NCBI RefSeq assembly: GCF_016107535.1
Contig: NZ_JABASQ010000001.1
Location: 186,001-250,000 of the forward strand
DNA from: Psychrobacter cibarius
GTDB lineage: Bacteria > Pseudomonadota > Gammaproteobacteria > Pseudomonadales > Moraxellaceae
Length of the DNA stretch: 64,000 nt
Reading direction: 5' to 3'
The first letter of the stretch is position 1. The number at the start of each line of letters is the position of its first letter. A model generated the notes under the pieces. The model had not been told where the DNA came from. It worked only from the letters and a program-made list of their open reading frames with translations, and searched no databases. A program made the translations under genes and the position numbers. Of the stretch, positions 1 to 9,433 are shown in pieces.

Positions 1-587
1 ATTAATGCTTCTGATTGGTCGTGATCGATTAAAATCGTACGGAACAAATCGTTTGGTAACTCTGACTCATGGAAGATTTTTTCGATTAACAAGCCTGAAC
101 CAGTCACGTTTGACGCGTGCTTGAGTAAAATACTATTACCTGCCATCAGATTTGCGATGGTATAACGGAATACTTGGTAAGCAGGAAAGTTCCATGGCTG
201 CATGCCATAGATGACACCGATGGGCTGATAAGTCACAATACCTTTCTTCAAGCCTTCAATATCACGTTCATCGTCAGCAAGTGCAGCCACCCCTTTTTCT
301 GCGGTATAGTCGCAAATTGCTTTACACAAATCTATTTCTTGCAAACTCTGACTATAGAGCTTACCACGCTCCTCAGTCATAAGTTTAGACAACTCTTCTT
401 TGTACTTAAGCAATGTCTCACCGATGGAAATGATGACTTTTGCACGCGCCTCATGGCTGGTTTTACGCCACTCAGTAAATGCTTGGTGCGAGGATTCAAC
501 AATCTTGTTCACCTCGTCATTACTCATGTAATCGTATTCTTTGATCGCTTCACCCGTTGCTGGGTTTATAGTAGTAATATCTGCCAT
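1..587 (-). CDS. aldehyde dehydrogenase, succinate-semialdehyde type (partial)
   Basis: The N-terminal 195 residues of an NAD(P)-dependent aldehyde dehydrogenase; the gene runs off the left edge, so the catalytic Cys and the C-terminus are not in the window. The translation starts MADITTINPATGEAIKEYDY and contains PWNFPAYQVFR and LLKHASN, the cofactor-binding region of the family. This pattern resembles the YneI/Sad and GabD1 succinate-semialdehyde dehydrogenases, which oxidise succinate semialdehyde to succinate in the cytoplasm; the exact substrate is an inference. The ATG at 587 follows an AAGGATAAT ribosome site. Confidence 0.85.
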   Translation of the reverse strand, partial: MADITTINPATGEAIKEYDYMSNDEVNKIVESSHQAFTEWRKTSHEARAKVIISIGETLLKYKEELSKLMTEERGKLYSQSLQEIDLCKAICDYTAEKGVAALADDERDIEGLKKGIVTYQPIGVIYGMQPWNFPAYQVFRYTIANLMAGNSILLKHASNVTGSGLLIEKIFHESELPNDLFRTILIDHDQSEAL

Positions 588-989
588 GATTATTATCCTT
601 ATTTATTTAACTATTTTATTGGTTTGAAAATTGATCGCTTAAACATCTGAAACCTTAGAAACACATAAGCCAAGAATGGTCATTTTTGTGAACGCATATG
701 ATTAAATTGAACAACTTCATCAACGATTTTATGAAATCCGATACTGTCGTATAACTTAACAATAGGCTATGTATTTGTCTTTTTTCTTAAGTGGGATTTA
801 TCATAGCAAAATGTGCAACGAGTAGTTTTACAAGTTATAAAGAAGTGTTCGTAAGATGTTAAGAATGTGACTGACTGATTTATTGGGTCAAAATCTTGGA
901 CGAGATTTTTCAGTAAAATTACGCCAATAAAAAAACCAGCGCTTGGGCTGGTTTAATAAATAAGCAATCGATAACCAAAAATAAATGGC
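588..989. other. intergenic region, no gene seen
   Basis: A+T-rich spacer between two leftward genes. It should hold the promoter of the aldehyde dehydrogenase and carries the terminator of the LysR gene near 931-955. I see no convincing ORF or RNA gene. Confidence 0.6.
931..955 (-). terminator. intrinsic terminator of the LysR gene
   Basis: The arms AAACCAGC and GGCTGGTTT pair around a short loop. Read leftward, the hairpin is followed by a T-rich run, 35 bases past the LysR stop codon. Confidence 0.75.
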
Positions 990-1979
990 TTAAAACAAAT
1001 GATTCATCACAGGAATTTCTTGTGGTGGATTCTCTTCTTCGTCAACAATTTGACGAGCCACATGCATGATAAGCTGACGCAACCAACGATGGGCGGGATG
1101 ATGCTGCAACAAAGGCGACCACGCCATTGTTAGCTCAAATTCAGGGATAAAAAATGGTGGCTCGACCATCATGATACTATCGTTATTAGCCTGCATTTTT
1201 GCCACACGCGTAGGCAAAGTTGCAACCAAATCTTTATTGGCTGCAAGCATGGCTGGCATTTGATAGTGGCGGGTAAAAACACTGATTTGACGTTTTTGAC
1301 CTAAACGTTGCAGTGCTTGATCAATTGAACCTAGGCCACCAGATTTTTCTGGATTGACACCAAATCCCACACCCATACCAGTTTTAGAGACCCAAACGTG
1401 CTGCGCCTTAAGATAATTTTTGAGATTAAAGCGATGAGCATAGGGACTGTCAGAGGACAATAGGCAGCTAAAGGTATCACGCCAGACCAAAACTTGGTGG
1501 AAACTTTGCGGAATTTCATTAAAGCGGTTGATCGCCAAATCCACTCGCCCCTGCTCCATATCACGATATGAGACGTCCGATGGCGTTAGGAAATCCAAGA
1601 TGACATTTGGTGCCTCTGAGCGCAATGCTTTGACCAATTTTGGTACCAATGTCGCTTCAGCATAGTCTGAGGTCATGATACGAAAAACGCGCGAGGTACT
1701 ATAAGGACGAAACTCTGTGCGTGGCTCTAATACTTGTGTCAAATCTGCCAGTATTTCACGAATACGTGGTTGCAGCTCAAGCGCACGCTCAGTTGGCGTC
1801 ATGCCTTCGGATGAGCGTACCAGCAACGGATCATTAAATAGCTTACGCAGCCGGCGCAAAATATTACTCATCGCAGGTTGGGTAATGCCAAGCTGCTCAG
1901 CTGCACGAGTAACGTTTTTTTCTCGTAACAACACATCTAGATGTACCAATAAATTTAAATCTACCCGCTGCAAATTCAT
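990..1979 (-). CDS. LysR-family transcriptional regulator
   Basis: 329 residues, the usual LysR length. The winged helix-turn-helix lies at about residues 23-42 (VTRAAEQLGITQPAMSNIL), followed by the linker helix and a LysR substrate-binding domain from about residue 95. The effector is not recognisable. It is divergent from aceA across 690 bp, so control of isocitrate lyase, of itself, or of the downstream aldehyde dehydrogenase is possible; this is inference from position. The ATG follows an AAAGAGA-type site. Confidence 0.92.
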   Translation of the reverse strand: MNLQRVDLNLLVHLDVLLREKNVTRAAEQLGITQPAMSNILRRLRKLFNDPLLVRSSEGMTPTERALELQPRIREILADLTQVLEPRTEFRPYSTSRVFRIMTSDYAEATLVPKLVKALRSEAPNVILDFLTPSDVSYRDMEQGRVDLAINRFNEIPQSFHQVLVWRDTFSCLLSSDSPYAHRFNLKNYLKAQHVWVSKTGMGVGFGVNPEKSGGLGSIDQALQRLGQKRQISVFTRHYQMPAMLAANKDLVATLPTRVAKMQANNDSIMMVEPPFFIPEFELTMAWSPLLQHHPAHRWLRQLIMHVARQIVDEEENPPQEIPVMNHLF

Positions 1980-2669
1980 ATATGTCTCTTTACCTTAAAA
2001 TAAATACCACTACAAACGCGGCGTTTTTTGCCCTGTTATTTAGTATAAATCATCTATAACAGCATGAAATAAGGACAATTTTATATTAATTATTTTGATA
2101 TACGCTTATTATAACTGAAACCATTCATCATAAGTCATTGTTTTATATGTACTATCATAAAATTAAATACCCAAGATAATAATCATAAACTAGATAAATC
2201 AAGGTAACCTAGCTATAGTGGCTAGCAAGCGCTTAATCAGTCCTTGTTTAATGTTAGGCAGTCGCCGTGCGTTTTGATGGATTGACTACCATAGGTATTT
2301 TATCGCATTTTCATGCGGAAATACGGACATAACATTTATTACACAAACTTAATTTTTTGCTCTCATTTGTTTTTAAGCTTGAATTAGTAGTTGGCACTTT
2401 TTAGGGCAATAAGCACTTTAACAGTCAAAAAAGGCTTATAAAAAAGCGCATTCAGCCTAAAACGAAAGACCCAATAATAAAAGCTGACCAATTCGACAGG
2501 TTTTATTTGCTTTTATCATAATTTTCTTATAGTTTAGTAGAGATTGCTAACGCATAAGGTTTATATTTTAGATTTTCACTTCTGCCAGCATCTTTCTACA
2601 TATATCAAAATTACCTCAATACTTGTAATTTTCTAAGTTACTAATTTTCACCACCCCAAGGAGACATAG
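1980..2669. promoter_or_regulatory. divergent LysR/aceA promoter region
   Basis: 690 bp without an ORF, strongly A+T-rich, between two divergent starts. An AAGGAG ribosome site at 2658-2663 fixes the aceA start. LysR operators (T-N11-A type) would be expected here, but no site stands out enough to name, and I could not identify a convincing -35/-10 pair. Confidence 0.5.
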
Positions 2670-4256
2670 ATGTCAACTGCATATAAATCAGCGATCGACT
2701 TAGTACGTGAATTAAAGCAAAAGCACGGTAACTGGCAGAATATCAGCGAAACCGATGCGGCACGTATGATGTCACAAAACCGTTTTAAAACGGGCTTAGA
2801 TATCGCCAAATATACTGCAAAAATCATGCGTCAAGACATGGAAGACTATGACAATGATACGTCTCAGTACACGCAGTCTTTAGGTGCATGGCATGGTTTT
2901 GTGGCTCAACAAACCATGTACGCTAAGAAAAAATATTTCGGTACAACAGCTAAAACTTACATCTACCTATCAGGTTGGATGGTTGCAGCCCTTCGTTCTG
3001 AGTTTGGTCCTCTTCCTGACCAATCTATGCATGAAAAAACCTCTGTACCTAAGCTAATCGAAGAAATCTATACCTTCTTACGTCAAGCTGATGCTAAAGT
3101 ATTGAACGACTACTTCCGTGAGCTAAACGCTGCAGAAGAAGCGGGTCAAGATACCTCAGCCATCCTAGAAAAAATCGAAAACTTTGATTCACATGTTGTG
3201 CCAATCATTGCTGACATCGATGCAGGTTTCGGTAACGAAGAAGCCACTTACTTGCTAACCAAGCAAATGATCGAAGCTGGTGCTTGTGCTATTCAGGTTG
3301 AAAACCAAGTATCTGACGCGAAGCAATGTGGTCACCAAGCGGGTAAAGTCACTGTACCGCATGAAGACTATATCGCAAAAATCAACGCTATTCGTTATGC
3401 ATTCTTAGAGCTTGGTGTTGAAGACGGCGTTATCGTTGCTCGTACTGACTCTGAAGGCGCGTCACTAACGCAAAAAATCCCAGTATCAAATGAGCCAGGC
3501 GACCTTGCTTCTCAGTACATCGATTTTATCGAGATGGAAGAAGTCACGCTAGAAAACGCCAAAGAGAACGACAGCTTGCTCAAGCATAACGGCAAACTAG
3601 TACGTCCAGTTCGTCTTCAAAATGGTCTATATCAATTCCGTGAAGAAACGAACATCGACCGTGTCGTACTTGACTGTGTAACGGCTCTAGAAAATGGCGC
3701 GGATCTACTATGGATCGAAACACCGACTCCAGACGTCGCACACATCAAAATGATGGTTGATCGTATTAAAGAGCAACAGCCAAAAGCTAAGCTTGTATAC
3801 AATAACAGCCCATCATTTAACTGGACGCTTAACTTCCGTAAGCAAATCATCGCTCAGTGGGAAGAAGAAGGCAAAGACCTATCTGCCTACAATAAAGATG
3901 ACTTGATGAGTGCGGATTACGATGGTACTGAACTTGATACAGCAGCTGACGAAGCGGCTAGAAACTTCCAACGTGATGCGTCACGTGAAGCAGGTGTATT
4001 CCATCACTTAATCACGCTACCTACTTATCACACCACTGCGCTTAGCGTGCATGAGCTTGCTAAAGGCTACTTCGGTGAAGATGGTATGCTTGCTTATGCT
4101 GCTGGCGTACAACGTAAAGAAATCCGTGAAGGCATCGCTTGTGTTAAGCATCAAGCAATGGCTGGCTCTGACCTTGGCGATGATCACAAAGAGATCTTCT
4201 CTGGTGAAAATGCCCTTAAAGCTGGCGGCGGCAAGAACACGATGAACCAGTTCTAA
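2670..4256 (+). CDS. aceA: isocitrate lyase
   Basis: 528 residues, the long isocitrate lyase type found in Pseudomonas and Acinetobacter (E. coli AceA is about 430). It cleaves isocitrate to succinate and glyoxylate, the first glyoxylate-shunt step, in the cytoplasm. The catalytic loop reads KQCGHQ at about residues 218-223 with the nucleophilic Cys at about 220; the metal-site segment PIIADIDAGFGNEEATY and the later NNSPSFNW also match the family. The partner malate synthase glcB lies 23 kb away. It needs no co-transcribed gene and ends in its own terminator. Confidence 0.97.
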   Translation: MSTAYKSAIDLVRELKQKHGNWQNISETDAARMMSQNRFKTGLDIAKYTAKIMRQDMEDYDNDTSQYTQSLGAWHGFVAQQTMYAKKKYFGTTAKTYIYLSGWMVAALRSEFGPLPDQSMHEKTSVPKLIEEIYTFLRQADAKVLNDYFRELNAAEEAGQDTSAILEKIENFDSHVVPIIADIDAGFGNEEATYLLTKQMIEAGACAIQVENQVSDAKQCGHQAGKVTVPHEDYIAKINAIRYAFLELGVEDGVIVARTDSEGASLTQKIPVSNEPGDLASQYIDFIEMEEVTLENAKENDSLLKHNGKLVRPVRLQNGLYQFREETNIDRVVLDCVTALENGADLLWIETPTPDVAHIKMMVDRIKEQQPKAKLVYNNSPSFNWTLNFRKQIIAQWEEEGKDLSAYNKDDLMSADYDGTELDTAADEAARNFQRDASREAGVFHHLITLPTYHTTALSVHELAKGYFGEDGMLAYAAGVQRKEIREGIACVKHQAMAGSDLGDDHKEIFSGENALKAGGGKNTMNQF

Positions 4257-4301
4257 TCACCGACCACTTATAAGTACATCTCGTAAGTACCAGTTATAGA
4301 G

Positions 4302-4332
4302 AAAGCCGTCCTATATTGTAGGGCGGCTTTTT
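4302..4332 (+). terminator. intrinsic terminator of aceA
   Basis: AAAGCCGTCCTA pairs with TAGGGCGGCTTT (one G-T wobble), followed by T residues, 46 bases after the aceA stop. Confidence 0.85.
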
Positions 4333-4393
4333 CATGTCTGCTTATTTGCACTCTATTATTGTAAGATTTTGAGCATTGTAAGCTTGTTAATTC

Positions 4394-5716
4394 TTAATTT
4401 GAGTGCTTATTATCCTTACTATCAGCCTCTTTCATATTATTGCTATTATCCTCTTCCTGACTACTCTTTATACCGACTGAATCGTGACTTTTTGGATTTT
4501 CACCCATCAGCTCACGCTTCATATTTTTTATACGGGGATCATGTTTAAAAAATCTACGATAGATTGCTTTTATCATTCTGTAAATTAGATAAAAAATACC
4601 GCCAAGTATAAGCAGCCACCACAGTTGTATTAATCCAAGCGCTACTGATCTAAGTATCTCCCAGCCATCTTTAAATGCTTGACTCACTTGACTACTAAAA
4701 CTTGGCTGCTCAGCTTCTAATAGCACATCTAGATTTTGTGTGGTTTCTTTATAACTGATATCTGGCTGCATAAAGGTCAGGTTAATGGTGCTATATTGAA
4801 CTTTATCAGCGATAGCCAGTTGCTCAAGCTTGGCAAGCTCTTGCTGACGACGTGCCGCATAAGTCGCGGTAATAGCATCAACATTGCTGCCTTGGTCTTT
4901 ATCATTTTTACTACTCAGGCGTTCTTGGCTAAGCTCGCTTGCCATATCACTATTTAGCTGGCTCGCTAGCTGTTCACGATAAATATCTAATGTCACATCT
5001 TGAGCACTAAACTGCTGCCCATTTAAAAATGCGACTTGCTGTTGTAATTGCGCTAGGAACTTACTGACATTGGCGCGAGGGATACGAACCGTCATGTCAG
5101 CTTGACGAGTGTAGGTTGTAATCGTGATATTTTTATTGCCTTGTACAAAGGTTCGACTATCACGTGGATGATTGCTAATATTGCTAAGTGCCACATAACC
5201 AGCCTGTTGCCGTGTCAAACTCTCAATAGCATCACTAGTTTTGACGACATCTTCAACTTTAAAATCAGCACTGGCAGTTATCAATAGCGCTTTGCCAGCA
5301 ATTTTAATGTCTGCTGCCTGACTACCAAGGGTCTGTTCACTAGTGCTCGATAGGTTTGCAACCTCTAAATCATCAGCGTTAGAGGCATTATCAGCTGCCA
5401 CATCGGACATGATACCAACCATCTCCCCTTCTGTAGCGTCTGCAACTTCTTCGGTTGCCACCTCTGTCAGATCTGCGCTGCTTTCTGCATATTCAGAAGA
5501 GCTATCGCAGCCGCCTATCAATAACACAGACCCAAGCATTATTGGTAGACATAAAACTGATGGGAATAAGGCTTTAGGCAGTAATATCGAATGAGACTGC
5601 TGAGTGTCATACTTCTTTTGATTGCATTGCGTCATTATTTTATAATCCGGCATTTTATGAGATATGATAAATATATTGGATAAAAATATTTTAGCTTCTC
5701 TTATAAATCCAATCAC
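4394..5716 (-). CDS. DUF4349 lipoprotein with C-terminal membrane segment
   Basis: 440 residues from a GTG start at 5716; the true start may be one of the internal ATGs shortly downstream, since no candidate has a strong ribosome site. A hydrophobic stretch ends in LLIGGC, a lipobox, at about residue 69, followed by an acidic Ser/Ala-rich linker. The central region (KIAGKALLITASADF to TINLTFMQPDIS) matches the DUF4349 pattern, with a predicted helical pair between two strands. A transmembrane segment near LIQLWWLLILGGIFYLIY follows, then a charged, Asn/Asp/Lys-rich tail. Function unknown; an envelope protein. Confidence 0.8.
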   Translation of the reverse strand: MIGFIREAKIFLSNIFIISHKMPDYKIMTQCNQKKYDTQQSHSILLPKALFPSVLCLPIMLGSVLLIGGCDSSSEYAESSADLTEVATEEVADATEGEMVGIMSDVAADNASNADDLEVANLSSTSEQTLGSQAADIKIAGKALLITASADFKVEDVVKTSDAIESLTRQQAGYVALSNISNHPRDSRTFVQGNKNITITTYTRQADMTVRIPRANVSKFLAQLQQQVAFLNGQQFSAQDVTLDIYREQLASQLNSDMASELSQERLSSKNDKDQGSNVDAITATYAARRQQELAKLEQLAIADKVQYSTINLTFMQPDISYKETTQNLDVLLEAEQPSFSSQVSQAFKDGWEILRSVALGLIQLWWLLILGGIFYLIYRMIKAIYRRFFKHDPRIKNMKRELMGENPKSHDSVGIKSSQEEDNSNNMKEADSKDNKHSN

Positions 5717-5886
5717 CCTTACCCTACTTTTGTTTAATAATTAACGTTAATTATAATGATTACCTACTAAAAGTATATCTCTAATATTGGCTCAGATTAT
5801 TTATAGAAAAAATTTTGCTTGTTATTCGCTGATAGCTTTCATACGATGGTAGTCATTCAAATTTATTAAAATAATCGGGAGCCATC

Positions 5887-7584
5887 ATGCAAGAGATAGA
5901 GCTAAAGTTTTTGGTACCAGAGTCGCGACTGAAAGGTTTGATGCGCCAAGCACGAGTCAAATCTTCTGAGGTGACACAACTGGCTGCCCATTATTATGAT
6001 ACCCCAGACCAACAGCTTGCAGAGGCAGGCATTGGCTTACGTATTCGTAAAGAAGGCGACGCTTGGGTACAGACCATCAAAGCGGGCGGCGATGGCATTG
6101 CAGCACGCCTAGAGCATAATGCGGTACTGGATAATGAACAAGTACAAGCGATGCTCGATAATAATACGCTCATGCCTGATTTAACCATTTATAAAAACAC
6201 CTCTGTCGCCCCTGCTCTGGCTGAATTTAAGCTAAAAAAACTGGCTAAAAATCTCACACGGTTATATGTGACCGATGTAGAGCGCACCACACGATTGCTA
6301 GTGAATGATAGTGGCAGTGATGGTGACAATGATGCAAATAACCATGTCGAGATGGCGTACGATTATGGAGAAATTATTCACGGTAATGATGATACTCAGC
6401 GTGATGCTATTCAAGAGATTGAGTTTGAGCTGATATCAGGAGATATCGATTTTTTATTTGCAACTGCCAAAACTTGGTGTAAGCGCTACAAGCTTTGTTT
6501 GTCGACGGTGACAAAAGCTGAGCGCGGTGGCTTACTCATCACAGGACAGCAGCATAGTCCAGCTGTCCACGCTGACCTTGACCAGCTCAATATCGATAAG
6601 AAAATCAGCATGCCTGCCTTTGTGCGAGCAGCGGTACATAACTGTCTGTTGCAAATACTGCCCAATAGCAGCGCTATCGTCGCTGGCAGCGAAGACGACG
6701 ACCATGCATTACAACTATACATTGGTATTGTCCGCTTGCAAGCTGCCCTACAAGTATTTGCCAGCTATTCTGACGAAATCAATCCAGACTGGCTGCCGAT
6801 ACTAAAACAAACAGCCATATTATTGAATGAATATCGAGAGCTTGCCCATCTTGCCTCACATATAGAGCCTAATTTGCAACAACAAGGTGCACCTACAGTC
6901 GATTGGGCAACAGATATGGATGCGCTGAAGATTACTCCGAAAGATGCCGTCAGTGCCAACGATTTTCAGCTGACCTTACTTGAGCTGATCGCCTTTACCA
7001 TGAGCGACCCAAGCCTTGAACCGCAAGCTGATCAACTCGCCATCGATAAACTGGCAAAAACCTTATCCAAACAGCAGGCAAAGCTTGGCAAGGCAGTACA
7101 AGAGCTACAGAGTAAAAAAGACGTTGGCTCAGATAACATTAATATAGAAAGCAATGATTTAAAAGATGATGATTTACAAAGTGTTGACTTAGACGATAGT
7201 GACTTAGAAAACGTAGATTCAAAAAGTGACGATATAGAAAATATTGATCTAGACGATAATAATGCAGAGCACGAGCTGCATGAGCAGTTAACCACCTTAC
7301 TTTATATCAGTGAGTTTACTGCGCCATTACTAGATAAGAAAAAGTCAAAAAAGAAAAAAGCCAAGAAGGAAAGCAAACGCTGGCTAAAATACTTAGCAAA
7401 AGCGCAAAAGACCTTGAATAAATATCATCATCATAAAATGTACCAACAGCGCTATCAATTAAAGTCGAAGACAGATAGCAGTGCATTGTATGGCGCTGGT
7501 TGGTTTGCAGCCATGCTAGTGAGAGACCTTAAGCGCACAGAAAAACGCTTGGCGAAAGTGGCAGACAGCTCAGTATTTCGGTAA
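5887..7584 (+). CDS. CYTH-CHAD domain protein (inorganic triphosphatase-like)
   Basis: 565 residues. The N-terminal CYTH domain opens with EIELK, the E-x-E-x-K metal and triphosphate-binding signature (residues 3-7), and retains further charged tunnel residues (GLRIRKEG, EIEFELISGD). The C-terminal CHAD domain from about residue 235 is helical and His/Arg/Lys-rich, as in polyphosphate-binding CHAD proteins. This architecture is that of E. coli YgiF, an inorganic triphosphatase. An acidic five-residue repeat insert at about residues 420-455 is followed by a Lys-rich run (KKKSKKKKAKKESKR), not a normal part of CHAD. A GGGAG site precedes the ATG. Confidence 0.88.
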   Translation: MQEIELKFLVPESRLKGLMRQARVKSSEVTQLAAHYYDTPDQQLAEAGIGLRIRKEGDAWVQTIKAGGDGIAARLEHNAVLDNEQVQAMLDNNTLMPDLTIYKNTSVAPALAEFKLKKLAKNLTRLYVTDVERTTRLLVNDSGSDGDNDANNHVEMAYDYGEIIHGNDDTQRDAIQEIEFELISGDIDFLFATAKTWCKRYKLCLSTVTKAERGGLLITGQQHSPAVHADLDQLNIDKKISMPAFVRAAVHNCLLQILPNSSAIVAGSEDDDHALQLYIGIVRLQAALQVFASYSDEINPDWLPILKQTAILLNEYRELAHLASHIEPNLQQQGAPTVDWATDMDALKITPKDAVSANDFQLTLLELIAFTMSDPSLEPQADQLAIDKLAKTLSKQQAKLGKAVQELQSKKDVGSDNINIESNDLKDDDLQSVDLDDSDLENVDSKSDDIENIDLDDNNAEHELHEQLTTLLYISEFTAPLLDKKKSKKKKAKKESKRWLKYLAKAQKTLNKYHHHKMYQQRYQLKSKTDSSALYGAGWFAAMLVRDLKRTEKRLAKVADSSVFR

Positions 7585-7620
7585 AAAGGCTCTTATAGTC
7601 ATTCCACTATAAAAGTATTA

Positions 7621-7700
7621 TAGCGTTAACCTCGCTTGAAGTATCACATATACATCTACACTCGGTTGCCTTGTACTACTTTTAAATTGAATCGACTATA
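7621..7700 (+). repeat. dispersed intergenic repeat, copy A
   Basis: Contains CTCGGTTGCCTTG followed by a T/A-rich tail ending GACTATA. It aligns over roughly 80 bases with copies at 30020-30105 and 39080-39165, but is the most diverged in its left half. Confidence 0.55.
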
Positions 7701-7740
7701 GCAGCATGAACCAAGCTTAAAATAAACTAAGCTTAGAATA

Positions 7741-7777
7741 AAAAAGACAGCTCACTTTATATGGGCTGTCTTTTTTT
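7741..7777 (+). terminator. bidirectional terminator, CYTH-CHAD / nitroreductase
   Basis: AAAAAGACAGCTC and GGGCTGTCTTTTT form a stem flanked by A and T runs on the two sides, so it can end transcripts from both convergent genes. Confidence 0.8.
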
Positions 7778-7918
7778 AAGCGTTTTCTTTGAGATGCTTT
7801 TTTTGATTGAATACTTAAACTCAACCATTTGGAAAACGTAATACTTCAACTTAGTTAAACGTAATTCAAAAATTACTATCAGTTTTCTACAGCTAGCGTG
7901 TTTATAAGCCTAAGTATT

Positions 7919-8533
7919 TTATAAACCTAGCACTTTCATACGCTCACTAACTGGCTGATACGTTTTCTCGCCAGCAGGCTCAACAATGTTGCCAAATGGC
8001 ATTTGTGCCACCAATTCCCAACTATCTGGGATAGCATAAGCCTTAGCTGCGTCTTCATCCACAAGCGGATTGTAGTGCTGTAGGTTGGCACCAACATTTA
8101 AAGTACGTAGCTCTGTCCACATCGCATACTGATGCATGGCTGAGGTTTGCTGAGCCCAAACTGGAAATCTATCTGCATATAACGCAAACTGCTCTTGCAA
8201 TGACTCAGTCACGTTTTTATCTTCATAAAACAGCACTGTACCAGCTGCTGCACGGAAGCCGTCTAACTTTTGCTTAGTCCCAGAAAAGTCGCCATCGCCG
8301 ACGGCTGCACGCAGTTTTTCTTCAGCGATATGCCACAGCTTCTGGTGCTCGGCACCAAACAGTACGACCAAACGCGAAGATTGTGAATTAAAAGCAGAAG
8401 GGGTATGTAATAAAACACGCTCTGCCATATTCACAATTGCTTGTGGCTCTACTGGCAGCTCATTGCCCAAAGCATATATTGACCGGCGTTCATCAAAGGC
8501 TTGTTGTAAAGTGACTAGGCTTTCTTTAGACAT
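7919..8533 (-). CDS. nitroreductase-family oxidoreductase
   Basis: 204 residues from the ATG at 8533, chosen because AAGGATAA lies just upstream; an upstream in-frame start would add 8 residues with no ribosome site. The sequence resembles the FMN nitroreductases of the HBN1/YdgI kind: an N-terminal RRSIYAL, the FMN-contact region TPSAFNSQSSRLVVL, and a late LNVGANLQHYN. Members reduce quinones, nitroaromatics or enones with NAD(P)H in the cytoplasm; the substrate here is unknown. It appears to be transcribed alone. Confidence 0.88.
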   Translation of the reverse strand: MSKESLVTLQQAFDERRSIYALGNELPVEPQAIVNMAERVLLHTPSAFNSQSSRLVVLFGAEHQKLWHIAEEKLRAAVGDGDFSGTKQKLDGFRAAAGTVLFYEDKNVTESLQEQFALYADRFPVWAQQTSAMHQYAMWTELRTLNVGANLQHYNPLVDEDAAKAYAIPDSWELVAQMPFGNIVEPAGEKTYQPVSERMKVLGL

Positions 8534-8747
8534 CAATATTATCCTTATAATTATCATAAAATATAGGTCAAACGAGCCATACTAGGCATGACAAGTTGAT
8601 CATTCATAAGCAAGCTATTATATCAATATACTAAATAATATCTAGACTCTATAAAGTTTATTTTACTAATAACTCTATAACATTATTCTGTTTTACTTAG
8701 GGCATGTCCTGAGCCTGAACGAAAGTACCTAAATGGGCTAAAAATGG

Positions 8748-9287
8748 TTAATGAGCAACAATCGTCACCGATATGCCCTCTGCAATTTGGTCGAACAATT
8801 CAATAATATCCTCATTACGCATACGTATACAGCCGTGCGAGAGTGGCACACCCATCGGCTCACTGTCTGGCGTACCATGAATATAAATATAACGCTGATA
8901 AGTATCACAGCCACCTTGACTATTACTGCCTTTATTAAAGCCCTCTTCCACACCACTTAGCCAAAGAATACGGCTTAATATCCAATCGCGTTCAGGATGT
9001 CGTTCACCAAGCTCAGCACTATATATCTCGCCTGTAGGAACGCGTCCGATGAACACGGCATTCATGGGTTCATTTGCGCCAATTTTTTCGGCGATAAAGT
9101 GTTCGCCAAGAGGTGTGCAGCCGCTATCTTGTTGACTGCCAATGCCATTTTTAGCAGTAGACACCGTATATTGAGCCAATTCTCTATTATGCTGGTAGAG
9201 CGTTAATGTTTGCTTAGCAATATTAACCACCAACTGCACATCAGAACTTTCGTTATTTTTCTCGTTATAGCTTTCGTTATTTGTCAT
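8748..9287 (-). CDS. YkuD-domain protein without signal peptide (L,D-transpeptidase / L,D-carboxypeptidase family)
   Basis: 179 residues, essentially one YkuD domain. The catalytic motif reads HGTPDSEPMGVPLSHGCIRM, with His137, His151, nucleophile Cys153 and Arg155. The N-terminus (MTNNESYNEKNNESSD) is hydrophilic: no signal peptide, lipobox or membrane segment, so it should be cytoplasmic, unlike periplasmic L,D-transpeptidases. Acinetobacter baumannii ElsL is a known cytoplasmic YkuD L,D-carboxypeptidase that trims recycled muropeptides; this could be its counterpart, but that is inference. Single gene, upstream promoter not identified. Confidence 0.85.
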   Translation of the reverse strand: MTNNESYNEKNNESSDVQLVVNIAKQTLTLYQHNRELAQYTVSTAKNGIGSQQDSGCTPLGEHFIAEKIGANEPMNAVFIGRVPTGEIYSAELGERHPERDWILSRILWLSGVEEGFNKGSNSQGGCDTYQRYIYIHGTPDSEPMGVPLSHGCIRMRNEDIIELFDQIAEGISVTIVAH

Positions 9288-9433
9288 AGAATGTTTCCAA
9301 CGGTCATTTACCCAATAGATATCATTATTGACCGCGTGATAAGTAAGTGGATTGATTTTTTCTATTATTAAGGGATTGTATCAAGGCTTTTGGCACCGTA
9401 ATATAGGGGCACACTTTTTGATGCTAGCAGATT

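Larger units (their letters stand above)
7585..7918. other. intergenic region with dispersed repeat and shared terminator
   Basis: 334 bp between convergent genes. It holds one copy of an intergenic repeat (about 7621-7700) and a bidirectional hairpin (7741-7777). No ORF. Confidence 0.6.

Noticed and set aside
174-650. 158-codon rightward ORF over the aldehyde dehydrogenase
   Set aside because: It is antisense to a clear aldehyde dehydrogenase coding region and lacks a ribosome site or family.
8699-8747. Possible remnant of an insertion-sequence end (GGGCATGTCCTGAGCC)
   Set aside because: Looks foreign, but no matching partner end, duplication or transposase fragment is visible.
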